DNA of 7,205 nt. It comes from Chloroflexota bacterium. Lineage in GTDB: Bacteria; Chloroflexota; UBA5177; JANWHV01. Both the position numbers and the translations under genes were made by a program. Shown piece after piece: positions 1-6,871 of the stretch; the first letter of the stretch is position 1; each line of letters begins with the position of its first letter. The notes under the pieces are model-generated. The model searched no databases, had not been told where the DNA came from, and saw nothing but the letters and a program-made list of their open reading frames with translations. The stretch covers positions 1 through 7,205 of the forward strand of contig JANWHO010000113.1 in NCBI GenBank assembly GCA_025450375.1, given 5' to 3'.

Positions 1-374
1 GGCCCCATGAGCCGGAGATAGGGCGCTCCATCCACCCCCAAGCCGGCAGCCGTCGTCCGGAGCGAGCGTTCGAGGATCGCCACCGTGCCATCGTCCAGGG
101 GATGGGCCAGGGGCGCCTCGGGATGGACCCAGTGCAGGCCATGTTCATCCAGCGGCAAGCGGCGGAAGAAGGGAGAGCCAACCGCGAAGGGATGAACCGC
201 CGAGCCAAGATCGTGGACGAAGCCGGGAAGGGTGAGGGCACCTGAACGCACCGCCCCTCCGATGGTCGGTTGCCCCTCCACCACCAGAACGGACCGGCCC
301 GCCCGGGCCAGGGTGATCGCGGCCGCCAGCCCGTTTGGACCGGAGCCCACCACGACCGCGTCATACCGGGCCAC
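1..374 (-). CDS. Phytoene desaturase-like FAD/NAD(P)-dependent oxidoreductase (C-terminal part beyond the left edge)
   Basis: This is the N-terminal ~124 residues of a flavin-dependent oxidoreductase of the phytoene desaturase/amine oxidase superfamily; the gene runs off the left edge. The N-terminus carries a beta-alpha-beta dinucleotide-binding fold with GSGPNGLAAA at residues 10-19 (GxGxxG) and the acidic residue closing strand 2 at Glu33 (VLVVEG). A glycine-rich stretch (IGGAVRSG) then leads into LPGFVHDLGSAVHP, typical of the 'GPNGL' clade of NAD(P)/FAD-dependent oxidoreductases. I chose the GTG at 374 because GGAGGT lies 5 nt upstream and the Rossmann strand starts within a few codons. 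The gene overlaps the stop of the upstream DUF2071-like gene by 14 nt, so it is probably translationally coupled and last, or nearly last, in the operon. Carotenoid desaturases fall in this superfamily, but this clade is mostly uncharacterised and the substrate cannot be read from the fragment. Confidence 0.88.
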   Translation of the reverse strand, partial: MARYDAVVVGSGPNGLAAAITLARAGRSVLVVEGQPTIGGAVRSGALTLPGFVHDLGSAVHPFAVGSPFFRRLPLDEHGLHWVHPEAPLAHPLDDGTVAILERSLRTTAAGLGVDGAPYLRLMG

Positions 375-1074
375 GAACCACCTCCGGATTCCAGGCCACC
401 ACGTCGAGCCGGCGCGCGAAGTGGAGGAGCGGGGCCACGGATGGCAAAACGATCCGGATCGGAGCGATCATGGTGTTCCGCTCAAGCTCTACCTCGGCTG
501 GTTGCAGGGGCCACGGGGCATGATCGATCTCGCCGCGCCAGGCTTTCCCGCGGCGATTCGCGGCATAGAGGCAGTAGCGAGCGGTCAGCCAGTCCTCCAG
601 GGTGCCTGGCCGCGCGAACGCCGGTGGCCCGATGGGGTGATAGGATGCACCGAACGCGGCGGGCGGGGCAAGGCGGTGAGTTCGGAGACTGGAGTAGCGG
701 ATATTCCGGCCATCCATGAGGCAGCGCATACGGGCGTCATAGTAGGGCAGATGGAAAGCCAGACGAGCGGCCCGGACCGCCGGGCCGTTGGCCGCGTCCA
801 GACTGAAGAACCAGACCCCTGGCTTGCCGCCGATCGTGACGTAGGTGCGGACGTTCAGTTCGCAAAAGGCCGAGAGGCCGGGCATGGGAGGGACGAGCCT
901 TGCGGTCACACCGCACATCTGGAACGGCACAATCCCGATCCAGGCGGCTCCATCGAAGGTGTCAAGGTGCAACGGGGCGGGAATGAGCGGGCGGAGCACC
1001 TGGGGCGGGAGCGGCCAATGCATGAACAGCAGATTATGCCACTGCATCCTCATGATCCAGGGCCGCGTGGGCAC
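361..1074 (-). CDS. DUF2071/YqjF-like protein
   Basis: This is a soluble protein of about 237 residues matching the DUF2071 (YqjF-like) family, whose biochemical role is not established. The family pattern is clear: RPWIMRMQWHNLLFMHWP at the N-terminus, then LRPLIPAPLHLDTFDGAAWIGIVPF, GLSAFCELNVRTYV, GGKPGVWFFSLDAANGPAVRAAR and FHLPYYDARM. The start is uncertain. GTG at 1074 keeps the RPWxM segment that I recall as conserved. ATG at 1053 is the first ATG but would cut into that segment. GTG at 1125 would give a 4-nt GTGA overlap with the preceding glycosyltransferase stop. None has a strong Shine-Dalgarno. The open frame extends to 1362, but that part lies within the upstream gene and is not family-like. 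The stop overlaps the start of the oxidoreductase by 14 nt. Family identity is seen in the sequence; its role in this operon is unknown. Confidence 0.85.
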   Translation of the reverse strand: MPTRPWIMRMQWHNLLFMHWPLPPQVLRPLIPAPLHLDTFDGAAWIGIVPFQMCGVTARLVPPMPGLSAFCELNVRTYVTIGGKPGVWFFSLDAANGPAVRAARLAFHLPYYDARMRCLMDGRNIRYSSLRTHRLAPPAAFGASYHPIGPPAFARPGTLEDWLTARYCLYAANRRGKAWRGEIDHAPWPLQPAEVELERNTMIAPIRIVLPSVAPLLHFARRLDVVAWNPEVVRGPV

Positions 1075-1121
1075 CGGCCAGGGACGGCGCCCCCCTGACC
1101 TGGAGTGGTTCTCTCCGCCGC

Positions 1122-2834
1122 TCACTGTCCAAGACCATAGATGACCGCGTTCTCCACCTGAAAGACGGGCCGATAGTGGAGGCGCAGGAACGGTGCCAAG
1201 CCGGCGGCGGGCGGATTCGCGGGCTTGATGAGCACGACATAGGACGGCGGGTTTCCTCGTAGCCCGGGCAACACACTGGCGCCGCTGCCGGGAACCACGG
1301 GCCGGTAAAAGGCCGAGAGGAAGCGCGTCGCGTGTTCGTACCCCGAAAGGTAGTAGATCCACGGAGCGTTACCCCACACATAGAGGCGATTGGGAGGCCG
1401 GGGATGCCTTTTCAGATACTCCGCGACCGCGATGTTCCGCTCCACCCGAGGGTCGATCCGATTGCCGTACGCGGCATCATCCAGGCCGCCGGTCTGATGT
1501 AGCCAGAAATAGGCGTAGTAGGCCAGGGTGTCGCTCCCAGGCGCCGGATGCCCACCGCCGAGACGGAGGGCTACGAATGAGGTGAGCGGGACAAGGATGG
1601 CCCAGGCCGCCACCAGCCCAACTACCGTCCGTCGATAGGCGCTCGCCGATGACCGAGTGCCCACATCCGGCCGCGGCCCAGAGGAGTGAGCAGGTTGGCT
1701 CACATGCCCGGTTGTCCCCGTGACGAGATCGCCTGGGAGCGCATCTGGCTCACCCCCCTTCAACCTTGTTCCACGAAACCTGCCCACTCCTCTGGGCTGC
1801 GCCCCGCCCGCCACCGCCTTCTCCCGGACCAGCCCATCCAGCAGCAGCACCACACAGATGGCGGCTGGGACGACCGCTTGCAAGAAGTAGTGCGGGTAGG
1901 TGCGCCCGCTGACCAGCGCCCCCAGAAGCGCCAGTCCCAGCCACCAGGCGGCGCCGGCGCCAAAAGGAAGGCCGGCGCGGCGCCCGCGCCAGGCAATCAC
2001 GGCTCCGGCCCCCAGCGCGGCCAGTGGGGCCAACACGGTAAACAGTCCAACGATCGGCGAATGCAGGCTCTGCCCGGTGGAGACGTAGCCGCGATTGTAG
2101 CCGATGGTGGCATAAAGGGCGTCTCCTACCAGCCCCTGACCGGCCAGCCACCCGGTGACCACCCCGAGAGGAATCACGGCCCCTAGAAGAAGAGCGGCCA
2201 GCCGCGCAATCCGTCTTTTGTGGAATATGACCACCAGGGCCGCCGCCAGCCCGTCCGCTCCCGCCGGTAGCTTGAACAATACGCCAATCCCAAAAGCAAT
2301 ACCGGCAAACATGAGGGCCGGCCCGGAGGCAGGGAAGCGCGGACTATCGTCCGCCCTAGCGCGCTCGGCGCTCCACACCAGGGCCATGCCGATAGCGGAA
2401 GCGGCGGCGACAAAAATCTCGGCGTTTGCCTCGGTGCCGTCGATCAAGGGCAGATCCAATCCGATTCCGGCCACGATAACCGCCAGACGAGCGGCGCCGA
2501 TCCCGCATTCCGCCGCCATCAGGCGGTACAGGGCGGCCAGGGCAATCACCGAGGCGGCCAGGGCCAGCAGTCGCATGCTGGTGATGACGTGTCCGGCCCC
2601 CCCCAGACGCTCCGCCGTCGCGTTCACGAGATAGATCGCCGGCGGCTTGTTTTCCCAGACCTGCCGATAGAGTTTCTCCCCATGCAGCAGGGCTCGCCCG
2701 ACCATTGCGTAGACGCCTTCATCATTCAGCCAGGGAGGCTCTCCCAGGCCGGGAAGGCGCCAGAGGGTGCAGAACCCGATCAGCCCCCACGGAGCCAGAC
2801 GCTCGGCGAGCCTCCCACCGCTCAGGCGACCCAC
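1122..2834 (-). CDS. ArnT/GT39-like membrane glycosyltransferase with an in-frame palindromic insert
   Basis: This is a GT-C-fold polytopic membrane protein of about 570 residues, expected to move a sugar from a polyprenyl-phosphate donor onto an acceptor at the outer membrane face. The N-terminus has the acidic motif NDEGVYA (Asp38-Glu39) in the first extracytoplasmic loop, followed by LLHGEKLYRQVWENKPPAIYL (about 49-69). DGTEANAEIF (about 132-141) follows the next hydrophobic segments. Several hydrophobic helices are followed by a soluble C-terminal part with LYVWGNAPWIYYLSGYEHATRF. The reading frame continues upstream to 3536, but that stretch overlaps the PIG-V-like gene and shows no GT-C features. 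The GTG at 2834 is the first start next to the upstream stop (13-nt overlap), although its Shine-Dalgarno is weak. Residues about 345-388, between two membrane segments, are a polar Gly/Pro/Arg-rich insert encoded by a 25-bp-armed inverted repeat (1672-1801). The sugar and acceptor cannot be told. Confidence 0.88.
   Translation of the reverse strand: MGRLSGGRLAERLAPWGLIGFCTLWRLPGLGEPPWLNDEGVYAMVGRALLHGEKLYRQVWENKPPAIYLVNATAERLGGAGHVITSMRLLALAASVIALAALYRLMAAECGIGAARLAVIVAGIGLDLPLIDGTEANAEIFVAAASAIGMALVWSAERARADDSPRFPASGPALMFAGIAFGIGVLFKLPAGADGLAAALVVIFHKRRIARLAALLLGAVIPLGVVTGWLAGQGLVGDALYATIGYNRGYVSTGQSLHSPIVGLFTVLAPLAALGAGAVIAWRGRRAGLPFGAGAAWWLGLALLGALVSGRTYPHYFLQAVVPAAICVVLLLDGLVREKAVAGGAQPRGVGRFRGTRLKGGEPDALPGDLVTGTTGHVSQPAHSSGPRPDVGTRSSASAYRRTVVGLVAAWAILVPLTSFVALRLGGGHPAPGSDTLAYYAYFWLHQTGGLDDAAYGNRIDPRVERNIAVAEYLKRHPRPPNRLYVWGNAPWIYYLSGYEHATRFLSAFYRPVVPGSGASVLPGLRGNPPSYVVLIKPANPPAAGLAPFLRLHYRPVFQVENAVIYGLGQ
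1672..1801. repeat. Inverted-repeat (palindromic) element inside the GT39-like coding sequence
   Basis: The arms 1677-1696 (CCCAGAGGAGTGAGCAGGTT) and 1777-1796 (AACCTGCCCACTCCTCTGGG) are reverse complements at 19 of 20 positions. Pairing extends outward by five more positions, one of them G-U, giving arms 1672-1696 and 1777-1801. The ~80-nt centre contains the direct repeat GGCTCAC at 1697-1703 and 1747-1753. Read on the minus strand, the element is open and adds about 43 residues to a loop between predicted membrane helices. It resembles, in size and position, palindromic elements known to insert in frame into coding genes (Rickettsia palindromic elements are the named precedent). I see no clear target-site duplication. 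The arms are seen directly; mobility is inferred. Confidence 0.75.
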
Positions 2835-4096
2835 CCGCCGCTCAGGAAGACAATCGTGTTGAAAATCAGGAGGGGAACGGACAGGGCGCAGGAGATCAGG
2901 AAGCGCTTCCGCGTACCGGACAAAAAGATAATCAGCGGGAACGCGGTGGCCAGGAACCGGGGTAGGGAGATCAGGGGAGAAGGAACGCCGTCGAGGAGGG
3001 CCGGGGTGCTCAGAACCTCGAGCCAGAACAGCCAGAGATAGCATGAGTAGCGGACAGGGAGGGCACGGGTGGCTGGAACGGAAATGGCCAGAAAGATCAC
3101 CCCCCATAGCGTGTCGGTCAAGGCATGTACGTCGGAGCCGCCAAGGTTGGGAAAGTGCGCGAAAGGCTGAGTGAACGCCCCGATCAGGGCCTGCCACGGC
3201 CAGGCCCAGCCGCGATGCCAGGATCGCTGACTGGCGCTGAAGGCAAACGGCTGGCCAAAGCGTAGCCACAGGAAGATCATGTAGGCCAGTACGCCGGCCG
3301 GAATCAGGGCCCCGGCGGCCAGAGCCTCCGGCGCCCGGCGGAAGCGGGCCAGGGCACCACGCGCCAACGCACGGGGATGGAGGGAGAGCGTTGGTCCCCC
3401 GCGCTCCCACCACGCCACCAGAAATGGCCCCACGAGCAAGATGCCGAGTGGGCGGGTCGCCCCCGCCAGACCGCCCCAAAGACCGGCCATCCACCATTGC
3501 CGCAGCCGCAGATGGTAGCAGCAGCGGAGGAGACACAGGAGGAAGAGACTTTCGCTATAGCCCCCGAAAAAGAACAGGCTGGTGGGAAAGAGAGCCAGCA
3601 TCCACACGGACCGCCTGGCCCAACGGTGGCCAAAGTCAAGGACCACCAGTTGGTACAAGGTACAGGCCGCCGCGAAAAAGCAGAGATTGCTCAGCACCAG
3701 AGCGGCGGCGCCCGGCGACCACGGCCAGACGGCCAGAAGCAGATGCAGGGCCAAGGGATAGAGGGGAAAGAAGGCCAGGCTGACGTGATTATGCAGATCG
3801 GGAGCCGCGCTATAGCCGTCGGTGGCTACCCGAAGGTACCAGAGCGCATCCCAGCGATCCCAATAGCCCGCGAGCGTCTCGCTCACCGGCACGGTGGCAC
3901 CCGGGACCGATCGGAGGCCATTGAGCGCCATGACCACGGCGGTAACGATCAGAAGGAGAACCCGGCTGGCCGCGAACGGAACCAGCGTCTCGCGCATCGC
4001 GAGCGCCGGATGTATCGCGCGCTCCAGAGCGGTGGTGTGGGCAGCCGGCCTTGTAGTGGATTGCGCGACGATCGCCAAAGGCTGCCCCCAGTTCAT
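2822..4096 (-). CDS. PIG-V-like (GPI mannosyltransferase 2 family) membrane mannosyltransferase
   Basis: This 424-residue multi-pass membrane protein resembles the prokaryotic branch of the PIG-V mannosyltransferases, GT-C enzymes that use dolichyl/polyprenyl-phosphate mannose in eukaryotic GPI-anchor synthesis. The key N-terminal signature is YWDRWDALWYLRVATDGY (about 78-95), matching the family pattern of acidic and aromatic residues before an 'A-x-x-GY' motif. It is followed by HVSLAFFPLYPLALHLL and by LFPTSLFFFGGYSESLFLL. About ten hydrophobic segments follow, ending in SGGWVA. The gene is probably the first of the minus-strand operon, and its stop overlaps the GTG of the next glycosyltransferase. 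The ATG at 4096 lacks a well-spaced Shine-Dalgarno; GAGAGG sits 18 nt away and instead suits a four-codon frame at 4107-4093 that ends at this start. ATG at 3997 (MRETLVPF) is an alternative that would remove a polar 33-residue N-terminus. The bacterial acceptor is unknown. Confidence 0.88.
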   Translation of the reverse strand: MNWGQPLAIVAQSTTRPAAHTTALERAIHPALAMRETLVPFAASRVLLLIVTAVVMALNGLRSVPGATVPVSETLAGYWDRWDALWYLRVATDGYSAAPDLHNHVSLAFFPLYPLALHLLLAVWPWSPGAAALVLSNLCFFAAACTLYQLVVLDFGHRWARRSVWMLALFPTSLFFFGGYSESLFLLCLLRCCYHLRLRQWWMAGLWGGLAGATRPLGILLVGPFLVAWWERGGPTLSLHPRALARGALARFRRAPEALAAGALIPAGVLAYMIFLWLRFGQPFAFSASQRSWHRGWAWPWQALIGAFTQPFAHFPNLGGSDVHALTDTLWGVIFLAISVPATRALPVRYSCYLWLFWLEVLSTPALLDGVPSPLISLPRFLATAFPLIIFLSGTRKRFLISCALSVPLLIFNTIVFLSGGWVA

Positions 4097-4107
4097 CTGG
4101 CGTTCAT
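4093..4107 (-). other. Possible four-codon leader minicistron overlapping the PIG-V-like start
   Basis: The frame ATG-AAC-GCC-AGA-TGA begins 7 nt after a GAGAGG Shine-Dalgarno-like run (4115-4120). Its stop overlaps the ATG of the mannosyltransferase in ATGA (4093-4096). The large gene has no ribosome binding site at normal spacing, so initiation here and re-initiation at the overlapping ATG is a possible route. The arrangement is visible; its use is inferred, and it may be chance. Confidence 0.25.
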
Positions 4108-4122
4108 ATACTAACCTCTCTG

Positions 4123-4151
4123 AAGGTAGCGGTGGGTGGGTTATCAGTCAA
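4123..4151 (-). promoter_or_regulatory. Possible sigma-70-type promoter for the glycosyltransferase operon
   Basis: On the minus strand, TTGACT (4151-4146) matches the -35 consensus at five of six positions. It is followed after exactly 17 nt by TACCTT (4128-4123), a weak -10 (three of six). Transcription would begin near 4116, which would leave little or none of the GAGAGG ribosome-binding run in the transcript, so the true -10 may differ. Confidence 0.3.
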
Positions 4152-4166
4152 AAGGATTAAAGGATT
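4151..4166. repeat. Tandem 8-bp repeat AAAGGATT x2 in the divergent spacer
   Basis: Two exact adjacent copies of AAAGGATT lie between the divergent operon and carA, touching the predicted -35 of the minus-strand promoter. In a GC-rich background this AT-rich direct repeat could be a regulator site, but nothing identifies a regulator. Confidence 0.3.
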
Positions 4167-4174
4167 CGCGTCCC

Positions 4175-4204
4175 TGGACTTCGTCCGGCCTCGCTGCCTA
4201 CACT
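4175..4204 (+). promoter_or_regulatory. Weak candidate promoter for carA
   Basis: TGGACT (4175-4180) and TACACT (4199-4204) each match the -35 and -10 consensus at four of six positions, spaced 18 nt. Transcription would start near 4211, leaving a ~30-nt leader with the GGGAGGAG ribosome binding site at 4222-4229. No pyrimidine attenuator or PyrR-type structure is apparent in so short a leader. Confidence 0.25.
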
Positions 4205-4240
4205 TGGAAGGAAGGTTAGGCGGGAGGAGATCACCGACCA

Positions 4241-5338
4241 ATGGATGAACCCTATCTGGTGCTGGCTGATGGCACGGTGTTTCCCGGACAGGGATTCGGG
4301 GCGCCGGCGGAGTGCGAGGGCGAGGTGGTATTCACCACCGGGATGGTTGGGTACCCCGAGAGCCTGACTGATCCCTCCTATCGAGGCCAGATTCTCGTCT
4401 TTACCTACCCACTGATCGGGAACTACGGCATTCCAGAGTTGGACGTGGTGAACGGGATCCCCACTCGCTTCGAATCGAACGCGATTCAGGTCCGCGGGGT
4501 GGTAGTGGCGCGTTACTGCGCGGGGCCCAGTCACCACGAATCAGCCGGCAGCCTGGGCGACTGGCTGGCCGCCTCGGGCATCCCGGGAATCGAGGGCGTG
4601 GATACCCGCTCGCTCACCCAACATCTGCGGTCCGATGGGGTGGTGCAGGGGCGAATCGTCCATGCCGCGAGCGTCTCCGCCGCGCGGGCCCGCGCCACTG
4701 CCGGCCAATTTCCCCTGGATATTCTGGCCGAGGTGTCGGTAAGTGAGCCCCGCGTCCTCTATCCGGCGGCCGGGCGGATCGGTCCCACCGTAGCGGTATT
4801 GGACTGCGGAGTGAAGAACAATATTCTGCGCGCCTTGCTGGCGCGCGGCGCCACCGTGGTACAGCTTCCCTGGGATGCCGAACCCGAGGCGGGAGGGAAG
4901 TCGATCGATGGGGTGCTGATCTCCAACGGACCGGGTGACCCCAAGGATGCCGGCCCCACGGTGGCCACCGTGCGCCGCCTCCTCGAACGTGAAGTCCCCA
5001 CCTTTGGCATTTGCTATGGGAACCAGATTCTTGCCCTCGCGGCGGGGGCCGAAACGTTCAAGCTGAAATGGGGTCATCGGGGCCAGAACCAACCATGCGT
5101 GAACCTTGATTCAGGCCGTTGCTATATCACCAGCCAGAACCACGGCTACTCCGTGAACGAGGATACCCTGCCGAGCGGCTGGGAACCCTGGTTCCGCAAT
5201 GCGAATGACCAGACGAACGAGGGGATTCGCCACCGCGAGAAACCGTTCAGCGCGGTGCAGTTTCATCCCGAGGCGCATCCAGGCCCCGAGGACATGGGGT
5301 TTTTGATCGACGATTTCCTGGCTTCTCTCGGACGATAG
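4241..5338 (+). CDS. carA: Carbamoyl-phosphate synthase small (glutaminase) subunit
   Basis: CarA hydrolyses glutamine and passes ammonia to the large subunit CarB, which makes carbamoyl phosphate for arginine and pyrimidine synthesis in the cytoplasm. At 365 residues it is of normal length. The N-terminal CPSase domain shows LADGTVFPGQGFGA, GEVVFTTGMVGYPESLTDPSYRGQI and TYPLIGNYG, followed by GVDTRSLTQHLR. The C-terminal class I glutamine amidotransferase domain shows DCGVKNNILRALLARG, SNGPGDP, FGICYGNQ with nucleophile Cys258, FKLKWGHRGQNQPC, SQNHGYSV and QFHPEAHPGPED, giving His342 and Glu344 of the triad. The usual GICLGHQ reads GICYGNQ here, an Asn in place of the second His. I recall Asn there in other CarA proteins, so activity is expected. 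The ATG at 4241 follows GGGAGGAG by 11 nt. No carB is adjacent; the next gene converges on it 9 bp beyond the stop. Confidence 0.97.
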   Translation: MDEPYLVLADGTVFPGQGFGAPAECEGEVVFTTGMVGYPESLTDPSYRGQILVFTYPLIGNYGIPELDVVNGIPTRFESNAIQVRGVVVARYCAGPSHHESAGSLGDWLAASGIPGIEGVDTRSLTQHLRSDGVVQGRIVHAASVSAARARATAGQFPLDILAEVSVSEPRVLYPAAGRIGPTVAVLDCGVKNNILRALLARGATVVQLPWDAEPEAGGKSIDGVLISNGPGDPKDAGPTVATVRRLLEREVPTFGICYGNQILALAAGAETFKLKWGHRGQNQPCVNLDSGRCYITSQNHGYSVNEDTLPSGWEPWFRNANDQTNEGIRHREKPFSAVQFHPEAHPGPEDMGFLIDDFLASLGR

Positions 5339-5343
5339 TCCGA
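5328..5343. terminator. Hairpin at the carA / DUF2079 convergent junction
   Basis: TCGGAC-GATA-GTCCGA forms a perfect 6-bp stem with a 4-nt loop exactly over the carA stop codon. It can be lengthened by 3 bp past a bulge, toward the stop of the convergent gene at 5348. There is no T-run on either side, so it is at best a weak bidirectional terminator or 3' end stabiliser. Confidence 0.4.
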
Positions 5344-5347
5344 AGAG

Positions 5348-6778
5348 CTACCGGGCCGAAACTGGGCTGATCCCCCGGCGCAGGTAGAGCACGATGTCGT
5401 CCTGTTTCGCCACCAGTCGCCAGGCGGGGTCATGCGCGATCGCCGCTATGGCTGCCTGGCGCTTGGCTTCGGTGGGAGACTGCTCTTTGAGGTCGAACAG
5501 GAGCGCCTGGGCCTGCTGATAGCCGGTGAAGAAGTGGGTGACCCAGACGCGCTCGGTCAGATGTGCCCCCATCTGGTTATCCACCGCCAGAGACGCATTC
5601 GTGGGCACCATGGCGGCTAGGCGGGCCATGGTCCGCTCCCGTGGAGCCCAGGTGTACTGGGAACTGGTCCACTCGCGTTCCCCCGGCAGCGGACCGACCA
5701 GCCAGCCGCTCCCCACCACCAGAATCAAGACGAGAGCCGTCACGGGCAGCCGCGCTCGTGGGCGGAGCCTGAGCAAGCCAAACACCGTACCCGAGAACAG
5801 CAGCGGGAGCAGCGGCGCCGCGTAATGGTAATGATAGTCGTATTGCAACGGATAACTGCTCAGGATGGTATACAGGGTGGTGGGCACGATGAGGAGCACC
5901 GACCAGCCGCCGATCAGAGGCAACCCCAGAAGGGGCGCCATGAGGAGGGCGAAATACTCCACCTTGGTCAAGGTCAGGAAATGGCCCAGGTAGGCCAGAT
6001 TCAGCCGCCCATGCTCGATCATCCCGCCTTGATAGCGGCTGATGAACAGATACGGCCCGCCGCGGATATGGGGCACGGCCACGTAGACCACCACCGCGAT
6101 CCAGCCCAGGCCCAACCCGATCAATCCGGCGCCCAATCGCCTTTTCCCCTGGCTCAAGGCGGCAAAAGCGCCAAAAGCGGCTACGATCAGGCCAATTTCC
6201 TCTTTGAACAGCAAGGCGCCGCAGAGCAGCGCCACGGCGGCCCTGGGCCGATCGGCATCCAGCCGCTCCACCGCCCAGGCGAGAAGAGGGACCGCCATGG
6301 CGATTTCGTGGAAATCGAAGAGATTCGCGTAGGACAGCGAGGGGGTGGCCAGATAGGCGACCGCGAGGAGGAGGGCGATCCGCTCGTCGTCCAGGCGACG
6401 GGCCGCCAGCAGATAGATCGGCACCGCTGCCAGGGCAAGGGCCAGGGTCTGCGCCACCAGGAGCGTGTAGACGGACGGCGCCGCCCAATAGAGGGGGGCC
6501 AATACCGCCAAGCCGGGACTGAAATGCTGGCCCAGGAAATTATGGGAGGTTTGTACGTAGGGATCGAGAGTGTCCCAGAACCAATGGCCGTGGGCCGTGT
6601 TCCAGATCACCTGATCAAAGATGCCCAGATCGATCAGCGATGAGTGATAGGTGGCATGCTTGAGGATGCTGAGGGTGCCGAGTAGTCCGGCATAGAGAAC
6701 CAGGGCCGCCGCCAGCAGGTAGCGGCAGCGAACGGGAGCCGCCTCATCTGATCTGCCGTGCCGCACCCTGAGGATCAT
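5348..6778 (-). CDS. DUF2079 domain-containing multi-pass membrane protein
   Basis: This 476-residue polytopic membrane protein fits DUF2079, a family of uncharacterised membrane proteins with GT-C-like topology. The first helix (about 20-40) is followed by the extracytoplasmic signature SSLIDLGIFDQVIWNTAHG (about 46-64). HNFLGQHFSPGLAVLAPLY (about 79-97) comes next and gives the family's typical D-L-G-x-F-D-Q...H-F-S-P pattern. LFDFHEIAMAVPLLAWA and LLFKEEIGL come later and are also family-like. About nine or ten further hydrophobic segments precede a soluble tail. I chose ATG at 6778, which has GGAGGT 11 nt upstream; a TTG at 6802 is the alternative. The gene stands alone on this strand, converges on carA and faces away from the right-hand gene. 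A glycosyltransferase role is plausible from the topology, but no reaction is established for the family. Confidence 0.87.
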   Translation of the reverse strand: MILRVRHGRSDEAAPVRCRYLLAAALVLYAGLLGTLSILKHATYHSSLIDLGIFDQVIWNTAHGHWFWDTLDPYVQTSHNFLGQHFSPGLAVLAPLYWAAPSVYTLLVAQTLALALAAVPIYLLAARRLDDERIALLLAVAYLATPSLSYANLFDFHEIAMAVPLLAWAVERLDADRPRAAVALLCGALLFKEEIGLIVAAFGAFAALSQGKRRLGAGLIGLGLGWIAVVVYVAVPHIRGGPYLFISRYQGGMIEHGRLNLAYLGHFLTLTKVEYFALLMAPLLGLPLIGGWSVLLIVPTTLYTILSSYPLQYDYHYHYAAPLLPLLFSGTVFGLLRLRPRARLPVTALVLILVVGSGWLVGPLPGEREWTSSQYTWAPRERTMARLAAMVPTNASLAVDNQMGAHLTERVWVTHFFTGYQQAQALLFDLKEQSPTEAKRQAAIAAIAHDPAWRLVAKQDDIVLYLRRGISPVSAR

Positions 6779-6871
6779 AGCCAGTCGGCACCTCCACGGC
6801 AAACGCGGCTAATCCTTACCCACATTTTCGCTCCAGGGGGAAGGATGGAGTTCGCGTCCGGGACGGGGCGC

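Noticed and set aside
232..1098. 288-residue plus-strand open frame
   Set aside because: It is antisense to the DUF2071-like gene, with low-complexity composition and no recognisable motif, as expected in GC-rich DNA.
2835..3536. N-terminal ~234-residue extension of the GT39-like frame
   Set aside because: It lies antiphase within the PIG-V-like gene on the same strand, is Pro/Arg/Ser-rich with no GT-C features, and the family motifs begin only after 2834.
3377..4114. 245-residue plus-strand open frame
   Set aside because: It is antisense to the PIG-V-like gene, rich in Gln/Arg/Glu/Pro, and has no domain; it mirrors hydrophobic codons on the other strand.
4541..5092. 183-residue minus-strand open frame opposite carA
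   Set aside because: It is antisense to an unambiguous carA and shows no domain.
5577..6488. 303-residue minus-strand open frame
   Set aside because: It is a shifted frame within the DUF2079 gene; the true frame has consistent membrane helices and family signatures.
5825..6643. 272-residue plus-strand open frame
   Set aside because: It is antisense to the DUF2079 gene, Gln/Gly/His-rich with no family motif.
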